In this document: positions 24,719 to 34,059 of the stretch, piece by piece
Numbering within the stretch: the first letter of the stretch is position 1
Layout: each line of letters begins with the position of its first letter
From: Maribacter sp.
GTDB taxonomy: Bacteria > Bacteroidota > Bacteroidia > Flavobacteriales > Flavobacteriaceae
Direction: 5' to 3'
NCBI GenBank assembly: GCA_024643345.1
Contig: JAHENB010000005.1
Coordinates: 58,567 to 122,566, forward strand
Length of the DNA: 64,000 nucleotides
The notes under the pieces: generated by a model
What the model was told of the DNA's origin: nothing
What the model saw: the letters and a program-made list of their open reading frames with translations, nothing else
The model's database searches: none
Program-made: the position numbers and the translations under genes

Positions 24719-25860
24719 TGCGTACGGCAGATCGATTGCATAGTATTGAAGAATATTACTTTTCGAAGAAGTTACGGGAGGTTAGGGCGCTCATGGCCGA
24801 AGGCAGGCCGATTATCAATATGGGTATTGGAAGTCCCGATCTTTCGCCTTCAGAAGCGGTAAATTCTGCCCTTCAGGCTGCAGTGACCGATTCTGGGGCT
24901 CATCAATATCAAAGCTATCAAGGTCTGCCCGAATTGAGGGAAGCCATTGCCGATTTTTATAAAGTTCGATTTGGGGTATCTGCCGACCCACAAAGTGAAA
25001 TTTTACCCTTAATGGGGTCCAAAGAAGGTATCATGCATATCAGTATGGCATTTTTGAATGCAGGGGATGAGGTGCTCATTCCGAATCCCGGATACCCGAC
25101 CTATAGCTCCGTCACCAAATTGGTGGGCGCTGTTCCCCGTTTTTATAGGCTAGATGCATCGCTCGAATGGTTCCCGGATTTGGAGGAATTGGAGCGGCAA
25201 GATCTGACGAAAGTGAAATTGATGTGGGTCAGTTATCCCCATATGCCCTCGGGGGCTTCCGCTGACATGAAAAAATTCGAATTGTTGGTCGCTTTTGCCA
25301 AAAGGAACGACATTTTGCTGGTCAACGATAACCCTTATAGTTTTGTGCTAAACGATGCTCCGTTGAGTATATTGTCGGTCAAAGGGGCCATGGAAGTGGC
25401 TTTAGAACTCAATTCGTTGAGCAAAACTTTCAATATGGCCGGTTGGCGGGTAGGTATGGTTCTGGGTAGTGCCCAACATATCGAAGCAATACTGAAAGTG
25501 AAAAGCAACATGGATTCAGGGATGTTCTACGCTATTCAAAAAGGGGCGATCGCAGCGATGAATTGTGGTCAGGAGTGGTACGACAGCTTGAACAAGGTAT
25601 ATGGTGCAAGGCGGGATTTGATATTTCAATTGGCAGACCAATTGAACTGCACTTATGACCGCAATAGCGTGGGATTGTTCGTTTGGGCCAGACTACCGAA
25701 GGGCAGTCCGTCATCTGAAAAGTTTATCGATCAAATCTTATATGAAAAGAACATTTTTATCACCCCGGGAACCATTTTTGGCAGTAATGGCGAAGGCTAT
25801 GTTCGATTTTCCCTATGTGTACAGGAAGAAAAAATACAAGAAGCAATTTCTCGGTTTTGA
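24715..25860 (+). CDS. Class I/II aminotransferase, probably aromatic
   Basis: The 381-residue PLP enzyme has the aspartate aminotransferase fold, with K237 as PLP lysine in ELNSLSKTFNMAGWRVG and NPGYPTYSSV earlier. The tandem ATGATG overlaps the TGA of pheA, showing translational coupling. Position between prephenate dehydratase and prephenate dehydrogenase suggests that it transaminates phenylpyruvate and hydroxyphenylpyruvate to Phe and Tyr. Related enzymes act on other amino acids, so the substrate is inferred from context. Confidence 0.88.
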   Translation: MMRTADRLHSIEEYYFSKKLREVRALMAEGRPIINMGIGSPDLSPSEAVNSALQAAVTDSGAHQYQSYQGLPELREAIADFYKVRFGVSADPQSEILPLMGSKEGIMHISMAFLNAGDEVLIPNPGYPTYSSVTKLVGAVPRFYRLDASLEWFPDLEELERQDLTKVKLMWVSYPHMPSGASADMKKFELLVAFAKRNDILLVNDNPYSFVLNDAPLSILSVKGAMEVALELNSLSKTFNMAGWRVGMVLGSAQHIEAILKVKSNMDSGMFYAIQKGAIAAMNCGQEWYDSLNKVYGARRDLIFQLADQLNCTYDRNSVGLFVWARLPKGSPSSEKFIDQILYEKNIFITPGTIFGSNGEGYVRFSLCVQEEKIQEAISRF

Positions 25861-25904
25861 TTATTGGGCACCAAAACGTCAAGCCAACAATTAGGCAGTA
25901 AAAA

Positions 25905-26765
25905 ATGAATACATTCATTATAGGTACGGGACTTATCGGGGGTTCTTTTGCAAAGGACCTCAAACGGCTGCGATCAGACGTGAAGATTTTTGGCATCGAT
26001 ACCAATGACCGGCATTTGGAAGAAGCCAGGGCTTTGAAAATTATCGATCAAAAATCGAGCTATGATGAGCTGCATCAAGCCCATATGGTAATTGTAAGCG
26101 TGCCCGTAGACGTTATGGTAGAAGAACTGCCCAAAATACTCGATGCCGTGAACGATGATGCGGTTGTATTTGATGGTGGTTCGACCAAAAGCTTAATTTG
26201 CAAGACCCTGATCGATCATCCGAAAAGAAGGAATTTCCTTGCTTGCCACCCGATTGCCGGTACTGAATTTTCTGGCCCCTCAGCTGCTATAGAAGGTTTG
26301 TTCGTCGATAAGACCAACATCATATGTGAGGTAGAGAAAACCGCTTTCAAACTTCAGGAAAGGGCCTTGGAACTGTTTCAGCAAATGGGCATGCGCATAC
26401 GCTACATGAATCCGGAGGCCCATGATAAACACATCGCCTATGTATCGCACCTTTCCCATATCAGCTCCTTTATGCTGGGAAAAACCGTTATTGAAAAGGA
26501 AAAGAACGAACGCGATATCTTTGACATGGCGGGCAGTGGATTTGAGAGTACGGTAAGGCTTGCCAAAAGCTCTCCTGCCATGTGGGCCCCAATTTTTGAA
26601 CAGAACCGCGACAATGTAGTGGAGACCTTACGGGAATATATCCATAATCTTCAGGAGTTTAAGCAATTGCTGGAAAAAGGGGACTACGAGGGCATTTTTA
26701 AGGAAATGGACGAAACCAATAAGATCAAAGAAATATTAAAAGGAATACCATTGAACAAAAAATAA
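25905..26765 (+). CDS. tyrA: Prephenate dehydrogenase
   Basis: The 286-residue protein starts with an NAD-binding Rossmann motif (FIIGTGLIGGSFAKDLK), and has GGSTKS and the catalytic ACHPIAGTEFSGPSAA segment. It makes 4-hydroxyphenylpyruvate for tyrosine. It is 44 bases after the aminotransferase and is not fused to chorismate mutase. Confidence 0.93.
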   Translation: MNTFIIGTGLIGGSFAKDLKRLRSDVKIFGIDTNDRHLEEARALKIIDQKSSYDELHQAHMVIVSVPVDVMVEELPKILDAVNDDAVVFDGGSTKSLICKTLIDHPKRRNFLACHPIAGTEFSGPSAAIEGLFVDKTNIICEVEKTAFKLQERALELFQQMGMRIRYMNPEAHDKHIAYVSHLSHISSFMLGKTVIEKEKNERDIFDMAGSGFESTVRLAKSSPAMWAPIFEQNRDNVVETLREYIHNLQEFKQLLEKGDYEGIFKEMDETNKIKEILKGIPLNKK

Positions 26766-26776
26766 AATCATAAGTA

Positions 26777-27859
26777 ATGGAGAATACAAAAGAACTGCGT
26801 AACTGGTTGAACGACATGAATTTAGGCCATCCACTGGTAATCGCCGGCCCTTGTAGCGCTGAAACCGAAGAACAGGTAATGCATATTGCCAACGAACTGA
26901 AAGATACCGATGTCAGTTATTTTCGGGCAGGAATATGGAAACCCCGAACAAGACCGGGCATGTTCGAAGGGGTCGGGGCCATTGGCCTGAAATGGCTGCA
27001 GAAAGTGAAGGCCGAAACCGGCATGAAAACCGCTACCGAAGTGGCCAACCGTGCCCATGTTGAGCTGGCACTGGAGCATGATGTGGATCTGTTGTGGATC
27101 GGAGCCAGATCAACCGTAAGTCCGTTTATTGTCCAAGAAATTGCCGATGCCCTCGAGGGCACGGATAAAATTGTTTTGGTCAAGAATCCCGTCAATCCGG
27201 ATCTTTCCCTCTGGTTGGGCGCAGTGGAGCGCTTACATACTGCCAACATACAAAAGTTAGGGGTGATCCATAGGGGTTTTTCCACTTATGAGAAAACAAA
27301 GTATCGAAACATTCCCGAGTGGCAATTGGCGATCGACTTACAAACAAGATTTCCCGATCTGCCCATAATCAACGATCCATCACATATAACAGGAAAAAGA
27401 GATATGATATTCGATGTTTCCCAAACGGCTTTAGACCTGAATTTCGATGGTTTGATGATCGAGACCCACTTTGATCCCGACAATGCATGGAGCGATGCGG
27501 CACAGCAAGTTACCCCGGCCACATTAATTCAGATCATGAAAGATCTAAGGATTCGAAAGGAATCTGACCCGGAAACCGAATATAACAGCAAACTAAACAA
27601 TCTAAGGGCCCAAATCGATATTTTGGACCATCAGTTGATCGAGACATTAGGCAAAAGAATGAAAGTATCCGATGGCATAGGCACCTTGAAAAAGTCGCGT
27701 AACGTGGCAGTACTTCAAAGCAGTAGATGGAACGAAATTCTGGGCAAGATGATTCTTGAAGGGGAAACAAAAGGCCTAAGTGAGGAATTCGTGCTCCGAA
27801 TGTTCAAGGCGATTCACCAAGAATCGATCAACCATCAGGAAAAAGTACTAAAAGCTTAG
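26777..27859 (+). CDS. Bifunctional DAHP synthase / chorismate mutase
   Basis: The 360-residue protein combines the first step of the shikimate pathway with chorismate mutase. Residues ~1-265 are a DAHP synthase of the KDPS-like (type I beta) class, with VIAGPCSAETEEQ, GIWKPRTRPG and PIINDPSHITGKR. Residues ~275-355 are an AroQ-type chorismate mutase (NNLRAQIDILDHQLIETLGKRMKVSDGIG). It closes the operon. Fusion to chorismate mutase may give prephenate- or chorismate-dependent feedback, as known for other AroQ-DAHPS fusions. Confidence 0.93.
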   Translation: MENTKELRNWLNDMNLGHPLVIAGPCSAETEEQVMHIANELKDTDVSYFRAGIWKPRTRPGMFEGVGAIGLKWLQKVKAETGMKTATEVANRAHVELALEHDVDLLWIGARSTVSPFIVQEIADALEGTDKIVLVKNPVNPDLSLWLGAVERLHTANIQKLGVIHRGFSTYEKTKYRNIPEWQLAIDLQTRFPDLPIINDPSHITGKRDMIFDVSQTALDLNFDGLMIETHFDPDNAWSDAAQQVTPATLIQIMKDLRIRKESDPETEYNSKLNNLRAQIDILDHQLIETLGKRMKVSDGIGTLKKSRNVAVLQSSRWNEILGKMILEGETKGLSEEFVLRMFKAIHQESINHQEKVLKA

Positions 27860-27879
27860 ATCGAAATCGATTCAATTAA

Positions 27880-27931
27880 AACGAATCCGGCGGGAAGGTC
27901 CATCATATTTTAGGCCGCCACCGGATTCGTT
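27880..27931 (-). terminator. Terminator between the aromatic operon and the convergent gene
   Basis: AACGAATCCGG (27880-27890) pairs perfectly with CCGGATTCGTT (27921-27931), with further CGG/CCG pairing inside. On the minus strand a T-rich run (TTTTAATT) follows the stem, so it mainly serves the convergent small gene. It may also block read-through from the plus strand. Confidence 0.75.
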
Positions 27932-27946
27932 CCGTAATGGAAACAT

Positions 27947-28390
27947 TTAATTTCTTTTGAAGATGTATCGTGTTATAAAAATTCCTTGTCCATCATCTTT
28001 TCCGGCATCGGCTTCCACGGCACTGGTCACATATACCAGTTCCCATCCATCTGCGGCCATGGCGGTTAATTTGGACGAAACCACTGCATCGTTAGCAGCA
28101 ATGTTCTGGAACCGGATACCGGCAATATTGTAAAAGTTCAACAGTTTGGTTTCCGCGAAATTTTTTACACGGATTTCCCCACGGTCCGATTTGTTCCTTG
28201 TATTATCCTCATCGCTTTGCTCGGTGGTATATTCTTTATAATCCTTTTCTTCATTCCCATCTACAAGCCTGGAACGGCCCAAGCCGTTGGGTACAATCGA
28301 TTCTATACTGGTGATGATCTTAAATTGCTGCGCGTTTATCTCCATGGTCACGGCCATGATCAAACAAATAAAGCATAAAATTTTTTTCAT
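27947..28390 (-). CDS. Exported protein of unknown function
   Basis: A 147-residue protein with a signal peptide (MKKILCFICLIMAVTMEINAQ). The body holds an acidic linker around residues 45-65, then a conserved-looking part ending MAADGWELVYVTSAVEADAG and ITRYIFKRN. The GWELVYV segment recalls DUF4177-type small domains. No catalytic motif is visible. It is monocistronic, divergent from rsgA. Function not known. Confidence 0.7.
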   Translation of the reverse strand: MKKILCFICLIMAVTMEINAQQFKIITSIESIVPNGLGRSRLVDGNEEKDYKEYTTEQSDEDNTRNKSDRGEIRVKNFAETKLLNFYNIAGIRFQNIAANDAVVSSKLTAMAADGWELVYVTSAVEADAGKDDGQGIFITRYIFKRN

Positions 28391-28617
28391 TTTTTTAAGG
28401 GTTTAGCATTAATAATGGATTAGGACGAATAGTTTTATTTAGATCATAAAGAAAATACTTTTTTACTTTACTGGAAAAGCATAATGATAACTTTATTAAC
28501 CATACAATCCACCGCCATTCCCGATCTAATATGCCATTGGTCATTTATTGCTATGTTTGGAGGTTATTGTTTCTGACAAAAATGCGTTATTTTGCAGGAA
28601 CGCCCCAAAAAGAGGAT

Positions 28618-29577
28618 ATGATGACGGGAACTGTTTACAAATCGACCGGCAGTTGGTATACTGTTAAAAACGGGGAAGGTGATTTTTATGAATGTCGGAT
28701 CAAAGGGAAGTTTCGAATACAGGGTATTAAAAGTACCAACCCCATTGCCGTGGGCGACCTGGTCAGATTTGAATTGGAACGTATCGGTGATGAAACCGTG
28801 GGGATCATTGACCACATCGAGGACAGAAAAAACTACATCATCCGTAAATCCGTAAAGCTTTCAAAACAGACCCATATCATTGCCGCAAATTTGGACCTGG
28901 TTTTTCTAATGGTCACCTTAAACAATCCGATGACCTATACCATTTTTATCGATCGGTTTTTAGCTACTGCAGAGGCATATGATATCCGGGTGGTTTTGCT
29001 GTTCAATAAAATCGATTCCTATGCCGACGATGCATTGGACGAAATCAGGTATTTGGCTACCCTTTATAGCAATATTGGTTATACTTGTATTGGTATTTCC
29101 GCCAAAACCGGTAAAAACGTTGATCAGGTAAAGTCATTGATGACCAACAAGACCAGTATGTTTGCGGGCCACTCGGGAGTTGGCAAATCTACTTTGATCA
29201 ATGCGTTGGAACCCACCCTAAAATTAAAGACGGCCGAAATATCGAACCAACATTTGCAGGGACAACACACGACCACTTTTGCCGAAATGTACGACTTGGC
29301 TTTTGGGGCAAGGATCATTGATACGCCCGGAATCAAGGGATTCGGTATTGTAGATATGGAAAAGACCGAAATAGGGGATTACTTTAGAGAATTTTTTAAA
29401 CTGAAGGGTCACTGTAAATTCAATGACTGCCTGCATATCGATGAACCAGGCTGTGCGGTGAAAGAAGCCCTTGATAAAGATTTGGTTTCCTGGAGCCGTT
29501 ACAAAAGTTACGTGCAAATGGTAAGTGGGGAAGATGAAAATTACCGTCAAGACACCCATGATGAAATAAAGGATTAA
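28618..29577 (+). CDS. rsgA: Ribosome small subunit GTPase RsgA
   Basis: RsgA is a circularly permuted GTPase that matures the 30S subunit. The protein has an N-terminal OB fold (GTVYKSTGSWYTVK), then FNKIDS (G4), SAKTGKNV (G5), GHSGVGKSTLIN (G1), the DTPG G3 motif and a C-terminal zinc knuckle (GHCKFNDCLHIDEPGCAV). The frame is open back to 28531, but the family begins at the tandem ATG at 28618/28621. Confidence 0.95.
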   Translation: MMTGTVYKSTGSWYTVKNGEGDFYECRIKGKFRIQGIKSTNPIAVGDLVRFELERIGDETVGIIDHIEDRKNYIIRKSVKLSKQTHIIAANLDLVFLMVTLNNPMTYTIFIDRFLATAEAYDIRVVLLFNKIDSYADDALDEIRYLATLYSNIGYTCIGISAKTGKNVDQVKSLMTNKTSMFAGHSGVGKSTLINALEPTLKLKTAEISNQHLQGQHTTTFAEMYDLAFGARIIDTPGIKGFGIVDMEKTEIGDYFREFFKLKGHCKFNDCLHIDEPGCAVKEALDKDLVSWSRYKSYVQMVSGEDENYRQDTHDEIKD

Positions 29578-29610
29578 TTATAAAATATTCGAAATTGATA
29601 TCATAATGCC

Positions 29611-30063
29611 ATGAGGGCCGTAATACAAAGAGTTACCAAAGCAAGTGTCGAGGTGGAAGAGAAGATTGTTTCTGAAATAAGATCAGGGGTTCTGATTTTT
29701 CTGGGAATAGAATTGGCAGATGACCAAAACGATATCGAATGGCTCGCCCGGAAAATAGTTAACCTTCGTATTTTTAACGATTCCCAAGGGGTAATGAACC
29801 GTTCACTGTTAGAGGTTGGGGGTGATGCCATAGTGGTAAGTCAGTTTACGCTTCACGCTTCAACAAAGAAGGGGAATAGACCTTCCTATATCAAGGCTGC
29901 CAAACCGGAAGATGCCATACCGAACTACGAAAGTTTTGTGAAACGGATGGAGTATGAAATGAACAAAAAAGTGGGCACCGGCATTTTCGGGGCCGACATG
30001 AAAGTAGCATTGTCGAACGATGGTCCCGTGACCATCCTAATCGATTCAAAAGCAAGGGAATAA
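29611..30063 (+). CDS. dtd: D-aminoacyl-tRNA deacylase
   Basis: The 150-residue protein has the Dtd signatures MRAVIQRVTKASVEV, SQFTLHA and NDGPVTILIDS. It hydrolyses D-aminoacyl (and misacylated glycyl) tRNA. Its stop overlaps the start of the next gene by one base. Confidence 0.96.
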   Translation: MRAVIQRVTKASVEVEEKIVSEIRSGVLIFLGIELADDQNDIEWLARKIVNLRIFNDSQGVMNRSLLEVGGDAIVVSQFTLHASTKKGNRPSYIKAAKPEDAIPNYESFVKRMEYEMNKKVGTGIFGADMKVALSNDGPVTILIDSKARE

Positions 30064-30389
30064 TGAATATACCAAATGCACAACAAGAAGTGGATGCCTG
30101 GATCAAAGCACATGGGGTTCGCTACTTTAACGAACTCACCAACATGGCACAACTCACCGAGGAAGTAGGGGAAGTGGCCCGTATCATTGCCCGCCGCTAT
30201 GGGGAACAAAGTGAAAAGGAATCAGACATGGGAAAAGACCTGGGCGAAGAACTCGCCGACGTGCTGTTTGTGGTACTTTGTCTCGCCAACCAAACAGGGG
30301 TTGACCTACAGGTCGCCTTTGATAAAAAACTGAAGCTCAAAGCAAAACGAGATCACGACAGGCACCAGAACAATAAAAAGCTCAAATAG
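30063..30389 (+). CDS. MazG-like nucleotide pyrophosphohydrolase
   Basis: A 108-residue all-alpha NTP pyrophosphatase with the metal-binding pattern EEVGE ... EELAD typical of the MazG superfamily. It probably hydrolyses non-canonical or excess nucleoside triphosphates. Coupled to dtd by a TAATG overlap. Confidence 0.9.
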   Translation: MNIPNAQQEVDAWIKAHGVRYFNELTNMAQLTEEVGEVARIIARRYGEQSEKESDMGKDLGEELADVLFVVLCLANQTGVDLQVAFDKKLKLKAKRDHDRHQNNKKLK

Positions 30390-30392
30390 TAT

Positions 30393-30400
30393 TATCTTTG
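30393..30400 (+). promoter_or_regulatory. -7 element TATCTTTG before aroA
   Basis: Exact TAnnTTTG match 31 bases before the TTG start of aroA, overlapping nothing coding. No clear -33 TTG. Confidence 0.45.
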
Positions 30401-30431
30401 GCTTTCTTATAAAGGTTCTAATTCTCATCCA

Positions 30432-31661
30432 TTGAAACTATACCTTACCGCTCCTTTCAATAAAACCTTAAAATCGAGGATACCGATTACCGGATCAAAA
30501 AGCGAATCGAACCGTTGCCTATTGTTGCGGGCACTTTATCCTAATATTGCCATCAGCAACCTGTCAAACTCCGATGACGCCTTGGTGATGCAAAAAGGAT
30601 TAAAGATCGACCATGGGACTGTCGATATTCATCATGCAGGTACGGCCATGCGCTTTTTAACCGCTTATTTTGCCTCACAAGCAGGAAAGGAAGTCGTGTT
30701 GACAGGTTCGCAACGTATGACCGAACGTCCCATAAAGGTATTGGTCGAAGCACTTACAGGTCTTGGTGCGGAGATTACCTATGAAAATAAAGCGGGTTAT
30801 CCACCCCTTCGAATCAAGGGGAAAGAGTTGAAAATCAACAAGGTAAGCCTTCCGGCGAATATCAGTAGCCAATACATTTCCGCATTATTGTTGATCGCCC
30901 CAAAACTTCCCAGCGGTCTCGAACTTCAATTGGAGGGCAAAATCACCTCAGTTCCCTATATACGAATGACATTGGGCCTGCTCGATGAAATCGGGGTTGA
31001 GAATTCATTTCAAGACCATTCCATCAAAGTATTTCCCAAAACCTCTGTCGCCAACACAAATCTTGTGGTTGAATCTGACTGGAGTTCGGCCTCCTATTTT
31101 TACAGCGCAATTGCCCTTGCCGACCCTGGCTCCGTGGTTCAATTGTCTTCCTATAAGAAAACAAGTCTTCAAGGCGATAGCGTTTTGGCACAGATTTATG
31201 AGCAATTGGGGGTGCAGACCTTATATGATGGCAATGAGATCCAATTGACCAATATAGGGGCCACGGCGAACAAACATTTGGAATTGGACCTATCGAACGC
31301 CCCGGACATCGCACAAACGATTGTGGTCACTTGTTTTGGTTTGGGAATCGGCTGTCACCTTACGGGGCTGCATACCCTAAAAATTAAGGAAACCGATAGG
31401 TTGGAGGCCCTAAACACAGAACTATCAAAATTAGGCGCTAAAATATCAGTGACCGATAAATCCTTGCTTCTGGGCACATCAGGCGATTTTAATCAAGATA
31501 TGGCCATTGACACCTATAACGACCACAGAATGGCGATGGCCTTTGCCCCCCTGGCCTTAAAAACATCACTGTACATTAACGATGCCGAAGTGGTTTCTAA
31601 ATCCTATCCCGATTTCTGGAGCGATATGAAAAAGCTGGGGATAGGTGTCGATTCGTTATAA
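30432..31661 (+). CDS. aroA: 3-phosphoshikimate 1-carboxyvinyltransferase (EPSP synthase)
   Basis: AroA transfers enolpyruvate from PEP to shikimate 3-phosphate. The 409-residue protein has ITGSKSESNRCLLL near the start, HAGTAMRFLTAYFA, LTGSQRMTERPI and the KIKETDRLEAL/TYNDHRMAMAFAP signatures. The start is a TTG (TTGAAACTATAC): no ATG occurs before residue 50, so an alternative start would lose essential sequence. It is on its own, 2.6 kb beyond the aromatic operon. Confidence 0.94.
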   Translation: MKLYLTAPFNKTLKSRIPITGSKSESNRCLLLRALYPNIAISNLSNSDDALVMQKGLKIDHGTVDIHHAGTAMRFLTAYFASQAGKEVVLTGSQRMTERPIKVLVEALTGLGAEITYENKAGYPPLRIKGKELKINKVSLPANISSQYISALLLIAPKLPSGLELQLEGKITSVPYIRMTLGLLDEIGVENSFQDHSIKVFPKTSVANTNLVVESDWSSASYFYSAIALADPGSVVQLSSYKKTSLQGDSVLAQIYEQLGVQTLYDGNEIQLTNIGATANKHLELDLSNAPDIAQTIVVTCFGLGIGCHLTGLHTLKIKETDRLEALNTELSKLGAKISVTDKSLLLGTSGDFNQDMAIDTYNDHRMAMAFAPLALKTSLYINDAEVVSKSYPDFWSDMKKLGIGVDSL

Positions 31662-31684
31662 ATACGAATTAATACGGCTTTTGC

Positions 31685-31716
31685 TTGACTTCCCCTATGA
31701 CAGGGTCGTATATTTG
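31685..31716 (+). promoter_or_regulatory. Promoter of queA
   Basis: TTG (31685-31687), 21 bases, then TATATTTG (31709-31716), a full match to the flavobacterial consensus. It lies 32 bases before the queA start. Confidence 0.65.
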
Positions 31717-31748
31717 CAGCCGCAAAAAACATCACTTAAATTTCGTTA

Positions 31749-32798
31749 ATGAAACTATCGCACTTCAGTTTTGAGTTACCAGAGAATTTACTCGCAGAGT
31801 ACCCTGCGGAAAACAGGGATGAATCAAAATTAATGGTCATCCATAGAGAATCGGGAAAGATCGAACATAAATTGTTCAAAGATCTTATCGATTATTTTGA
31901 TGAGGGCGATGTCATGGTTTTAAACAATACCAAGGTGTTTCCTGCCCGTTTATATGGAAACAAGGAAAAAACGGGGGCGAGAATTGAGGTGTTTTTACTT
32001 AGGGAACTTAACGAGGAACAGCGACTTTGGGACGTATTGGTAGATCCGGCCCGCAAAATACGTATCGGTAATAAGTTGTATTTCGGAGAGGATGAAAGCC
32101 TTGTGGCCGAGGTAATCGATAATACAACCTCAAGGGGGAGGACCCTTCGGTTCCTTTATGATGGTGCCTATATCGATTTTAGAAGAAAATTGAGGGAATT
32201 GGGCGAAACGCCGTTGCCCAAATATATCAAAAGGAAGGTTGAGCCGGAAGATGAGCAGCGTTATCAAACAATCTATGCAAAGCATGAAGGCGCGGTGGCA
32301 GCTCCTACTGCGGGCCTCCATTTTTCAAAACACCTGTTGAAACGCCTTGAAATAAAGGGCGTAGATTTTGCGGAATTAACATTGCATGTGGGTCTGGGCA
32401 CCTTTAATCCGGTGGAAGTGGAAGATCTCTCGAAACACAAGATGGATAGCGAGGAACTGATTATAGAGGAAAGGGCGACGGAAATCGTGAATAGCGCAAA
32501 AAAGAAAAAGAAGCGCATTTGCGCAGTGGGCACCACTGCCATGCGGGGCCTTGAAAGTGCGGTATCGTCTGCCCATACCCTGAACACTTACGATGGATGG
32601 ACGAACAAGTTTATTTTCCCACCCTATGAATTTAGTATCGCCAATGCCATGGTGACCAATTTTCATTTGCCCAAATCTACATTGTTGATGATGGTATCGG
32701 CCTTTATTGGCCACGATTTGATGAAAAGGGCATACAAGGAGGCGATTTTAGAGCAATACAAGTTCTATTCCTATGGAGACGCCATGTTAATTCTTTAA
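31749..32798 (+). CDS. queA: tRNA preQ1(34) S-adenosylmethionine ribosyltransferase-isomerase
   Basis: QueA moves the ribosyl part of SAM onto preQ1 in tRNA, forming epoxyqueuosine. The 349-residue protein has the usual N terminus ([21 protein letters not shown]), [25 protein letters not shown] and THNTY-like ending segments. A Rho-independent hairpin follows at 32820. Confidence 0.96.
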   Translation: MKLSHFSFELPENLLAEYPAENRDESKLMVIHRESGKIEHKLFKDLIDYFDEGDVMVLNNTKVFPARLYGNKEKTGARIEVFLLRELNEEQRLWDVLVDPARKIRIGNKLYFGEDESLVAEVIDNTTSRGRTLRFLYDGAYIDFRRKLRELGETPLPKYIKRKVEPEDEQRYQTIYAKHEGAVAAPTAGLHFSKHLLKRLEIKGVDFAELTLHVGLGTFNPVEVEDLSKHKMDSEELIIEERATEIVNSAKKKKKRICAVGTTAMRGLESAVSSAHTLNTYDGWTNKFIFPPYEFSIANAMVTNFHLPKSTLLMMVSAFIGHDLMKRAYKEAILEQYKFYSYGDAMLIL

Positions 32799-32819
32799 AA
32801 GGATAAGTTAATTTATAGG

Positions 32820-32860
32820 AATCCTGCACAATTCCAGTATAGGGGTTTTGCAGGATTTTT
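32820..32860 (+). terminator. Terminator after queA
   Basis: AATCCTGCA (32820-32828) pairs perfectly with TGCAGGATT (32849-32857) around a 20-base loop, followed by TTT. It stops queA transcription just before the rlmN start. Confidence 0.7.
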
Positions 32861-32871
32861 AGTACTGAACA

Positions 32872-33915
32872 ATGGAAGCTGAGAAGAAGAAAGACATAAG
32901 GTCCCTGACCAAAGACCAATTGAGGGATTTTTTTGTTTCGCAGGGCGATCAGTCTTTTCGTGGAAATCAGGTGTATGAATGGCTCTGGAAAAAGGGAGCC
33001 CATACCTTTGATGCCATGACCAATATTTCCAAAGAGACAAGGGAACGGCTGGAGTCACATTTTGTGATCAACCACATCAAGGTAGATCAGATGCAGCGCA
33101 GTAAGGATGGTACCATCAAGAACGCGGTACGCCTACATGATGGGTTGGTGGTCGAATCGGTGCTGATACCGACTAAAAACCGCACTACGGCCTGTGTTTC
33201 CAGTCAGGTTGGGTGCAGTTTGGATTGTAAATTCTGTGCCACGGCCCGCCTAAAGAGAATGCGCAATCTGAATCCCGATGAAATTTATGACCAAGTGGTC
33301 GCCATCGATAACGAAAGCCGGCTTTATTTCAATAAGCCGTTGAGCAATATTGTGTTCATGGGCATGGGGGAGCCTTTGATGAACTATAACAACGTGCTCA
33401 AAGCCATTGATAAGATTACGGCGGCCGAAGGTCTGGGCATGTCGCCCAAAAGAATAACGCTATCCACATCAGGGGTGCCCAAAATGATCAAGAAAATGGC
33501 CGATGATGGTGTTAAATTCAAACTTGCGGTCTCGTTGCATTCCGCAATAGAGGACATCCGTACCTCGATCATGCCCTTTAACGCCTCCTTTTCACTGGCC
33601 GATTTACGGGAAGCGTTGGAATATTGGTATGCAAAGACCAAAAGTAGGATTACTTATGAATATGTGGTCTGGAAAGGCATCAATGACACCCAAAAGGACG
33701 TGGATGCTTTGGTGGCTTTCTGTCGTTTTGCCCCCTCCAAAGTAAATTTGATAGAATACAACCCCATCGATGATGGTCAATTTCAACAAGCCAATGCCCA
33801 AACCATTGCAATGTACGTGGAGACCTTGGAGCGAAATGGCATTATTGTAACCGTGCGAAGATCCCGTGGCAAGGATATTGACGCAGCTTGTGGCCAGTTG
33901 GCCAATAAATCTTGA
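32872..33915 (+). CDS. rlmN: 23S rRNA (adenine2503-C2)-methyltransferase
   Basis: RlmN is a radical-SAM enzyme that methylates A2503 of 23S rRNA and A37 of some tRNAs. The 347-residue protein has the CxxxCxxC cluster in GCSLDCKFC, SSQVGC before it, and the MGMGEPLMNYNNV motif. The substrate-binding cysteine is in DAACGQL at the C terminus. Confidence 0.96.
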   Translation: MEAEKKKDIRSLTKDQLRDFFVSQGDQSFRGNQVYEWLWKKGAHTFDAMTNISKETRERLESHFVINHIKVDQMQRSKDGTIKNAVRLHDGLVVESVLIPTKNRTTACVSSQVGCSLDCKFCATARLKRMRNLNPDEIYDQVVAIDNESRLYFNKPLSNIVFMGMGEPLMNYNNVLKAIDKITAAEGLGMSPKRITLSTSGVPKMIKKMADDGVKFKLAVSLHSAIEDIRTSIMPFNASFSLADLREALEYWYAKTKSRITYEYVVWKGINDTQKDVDALVAFCRFAPSKVNLIEYNPIDDGQFQQANAQTIAMYVETLERNGIIVTVRRSRGKDIDAACGQLANKS

Positions 33916-33946
33916 TCGATCGAACTATATTAAATAATTTTTCATA

Positions 33947-33982
33947 AAGTAATCAAGGCCCGAATGCCAGTAGTGATTACTT
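33947..33982. repeat. Inverted repeat upstream of prenyl synthase gene
   Basis: AAGTAATCA (33947-33955) and TGATTACTT (33974-33982) are perfectly complementary, 18 bases apart. A third GGATTACT follows near 33994. No T-run follows. It could be an operator or an rlmN mRNA 3' end. Confidence 0.45.
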
Positions 33983-34059
33983 GCCAAGGAATACGGATTA
34001 CTGCTACCTTTTGACTAATTTTATAGACTGCAAGCCATACCCTTAACAAAAGACCCAGC

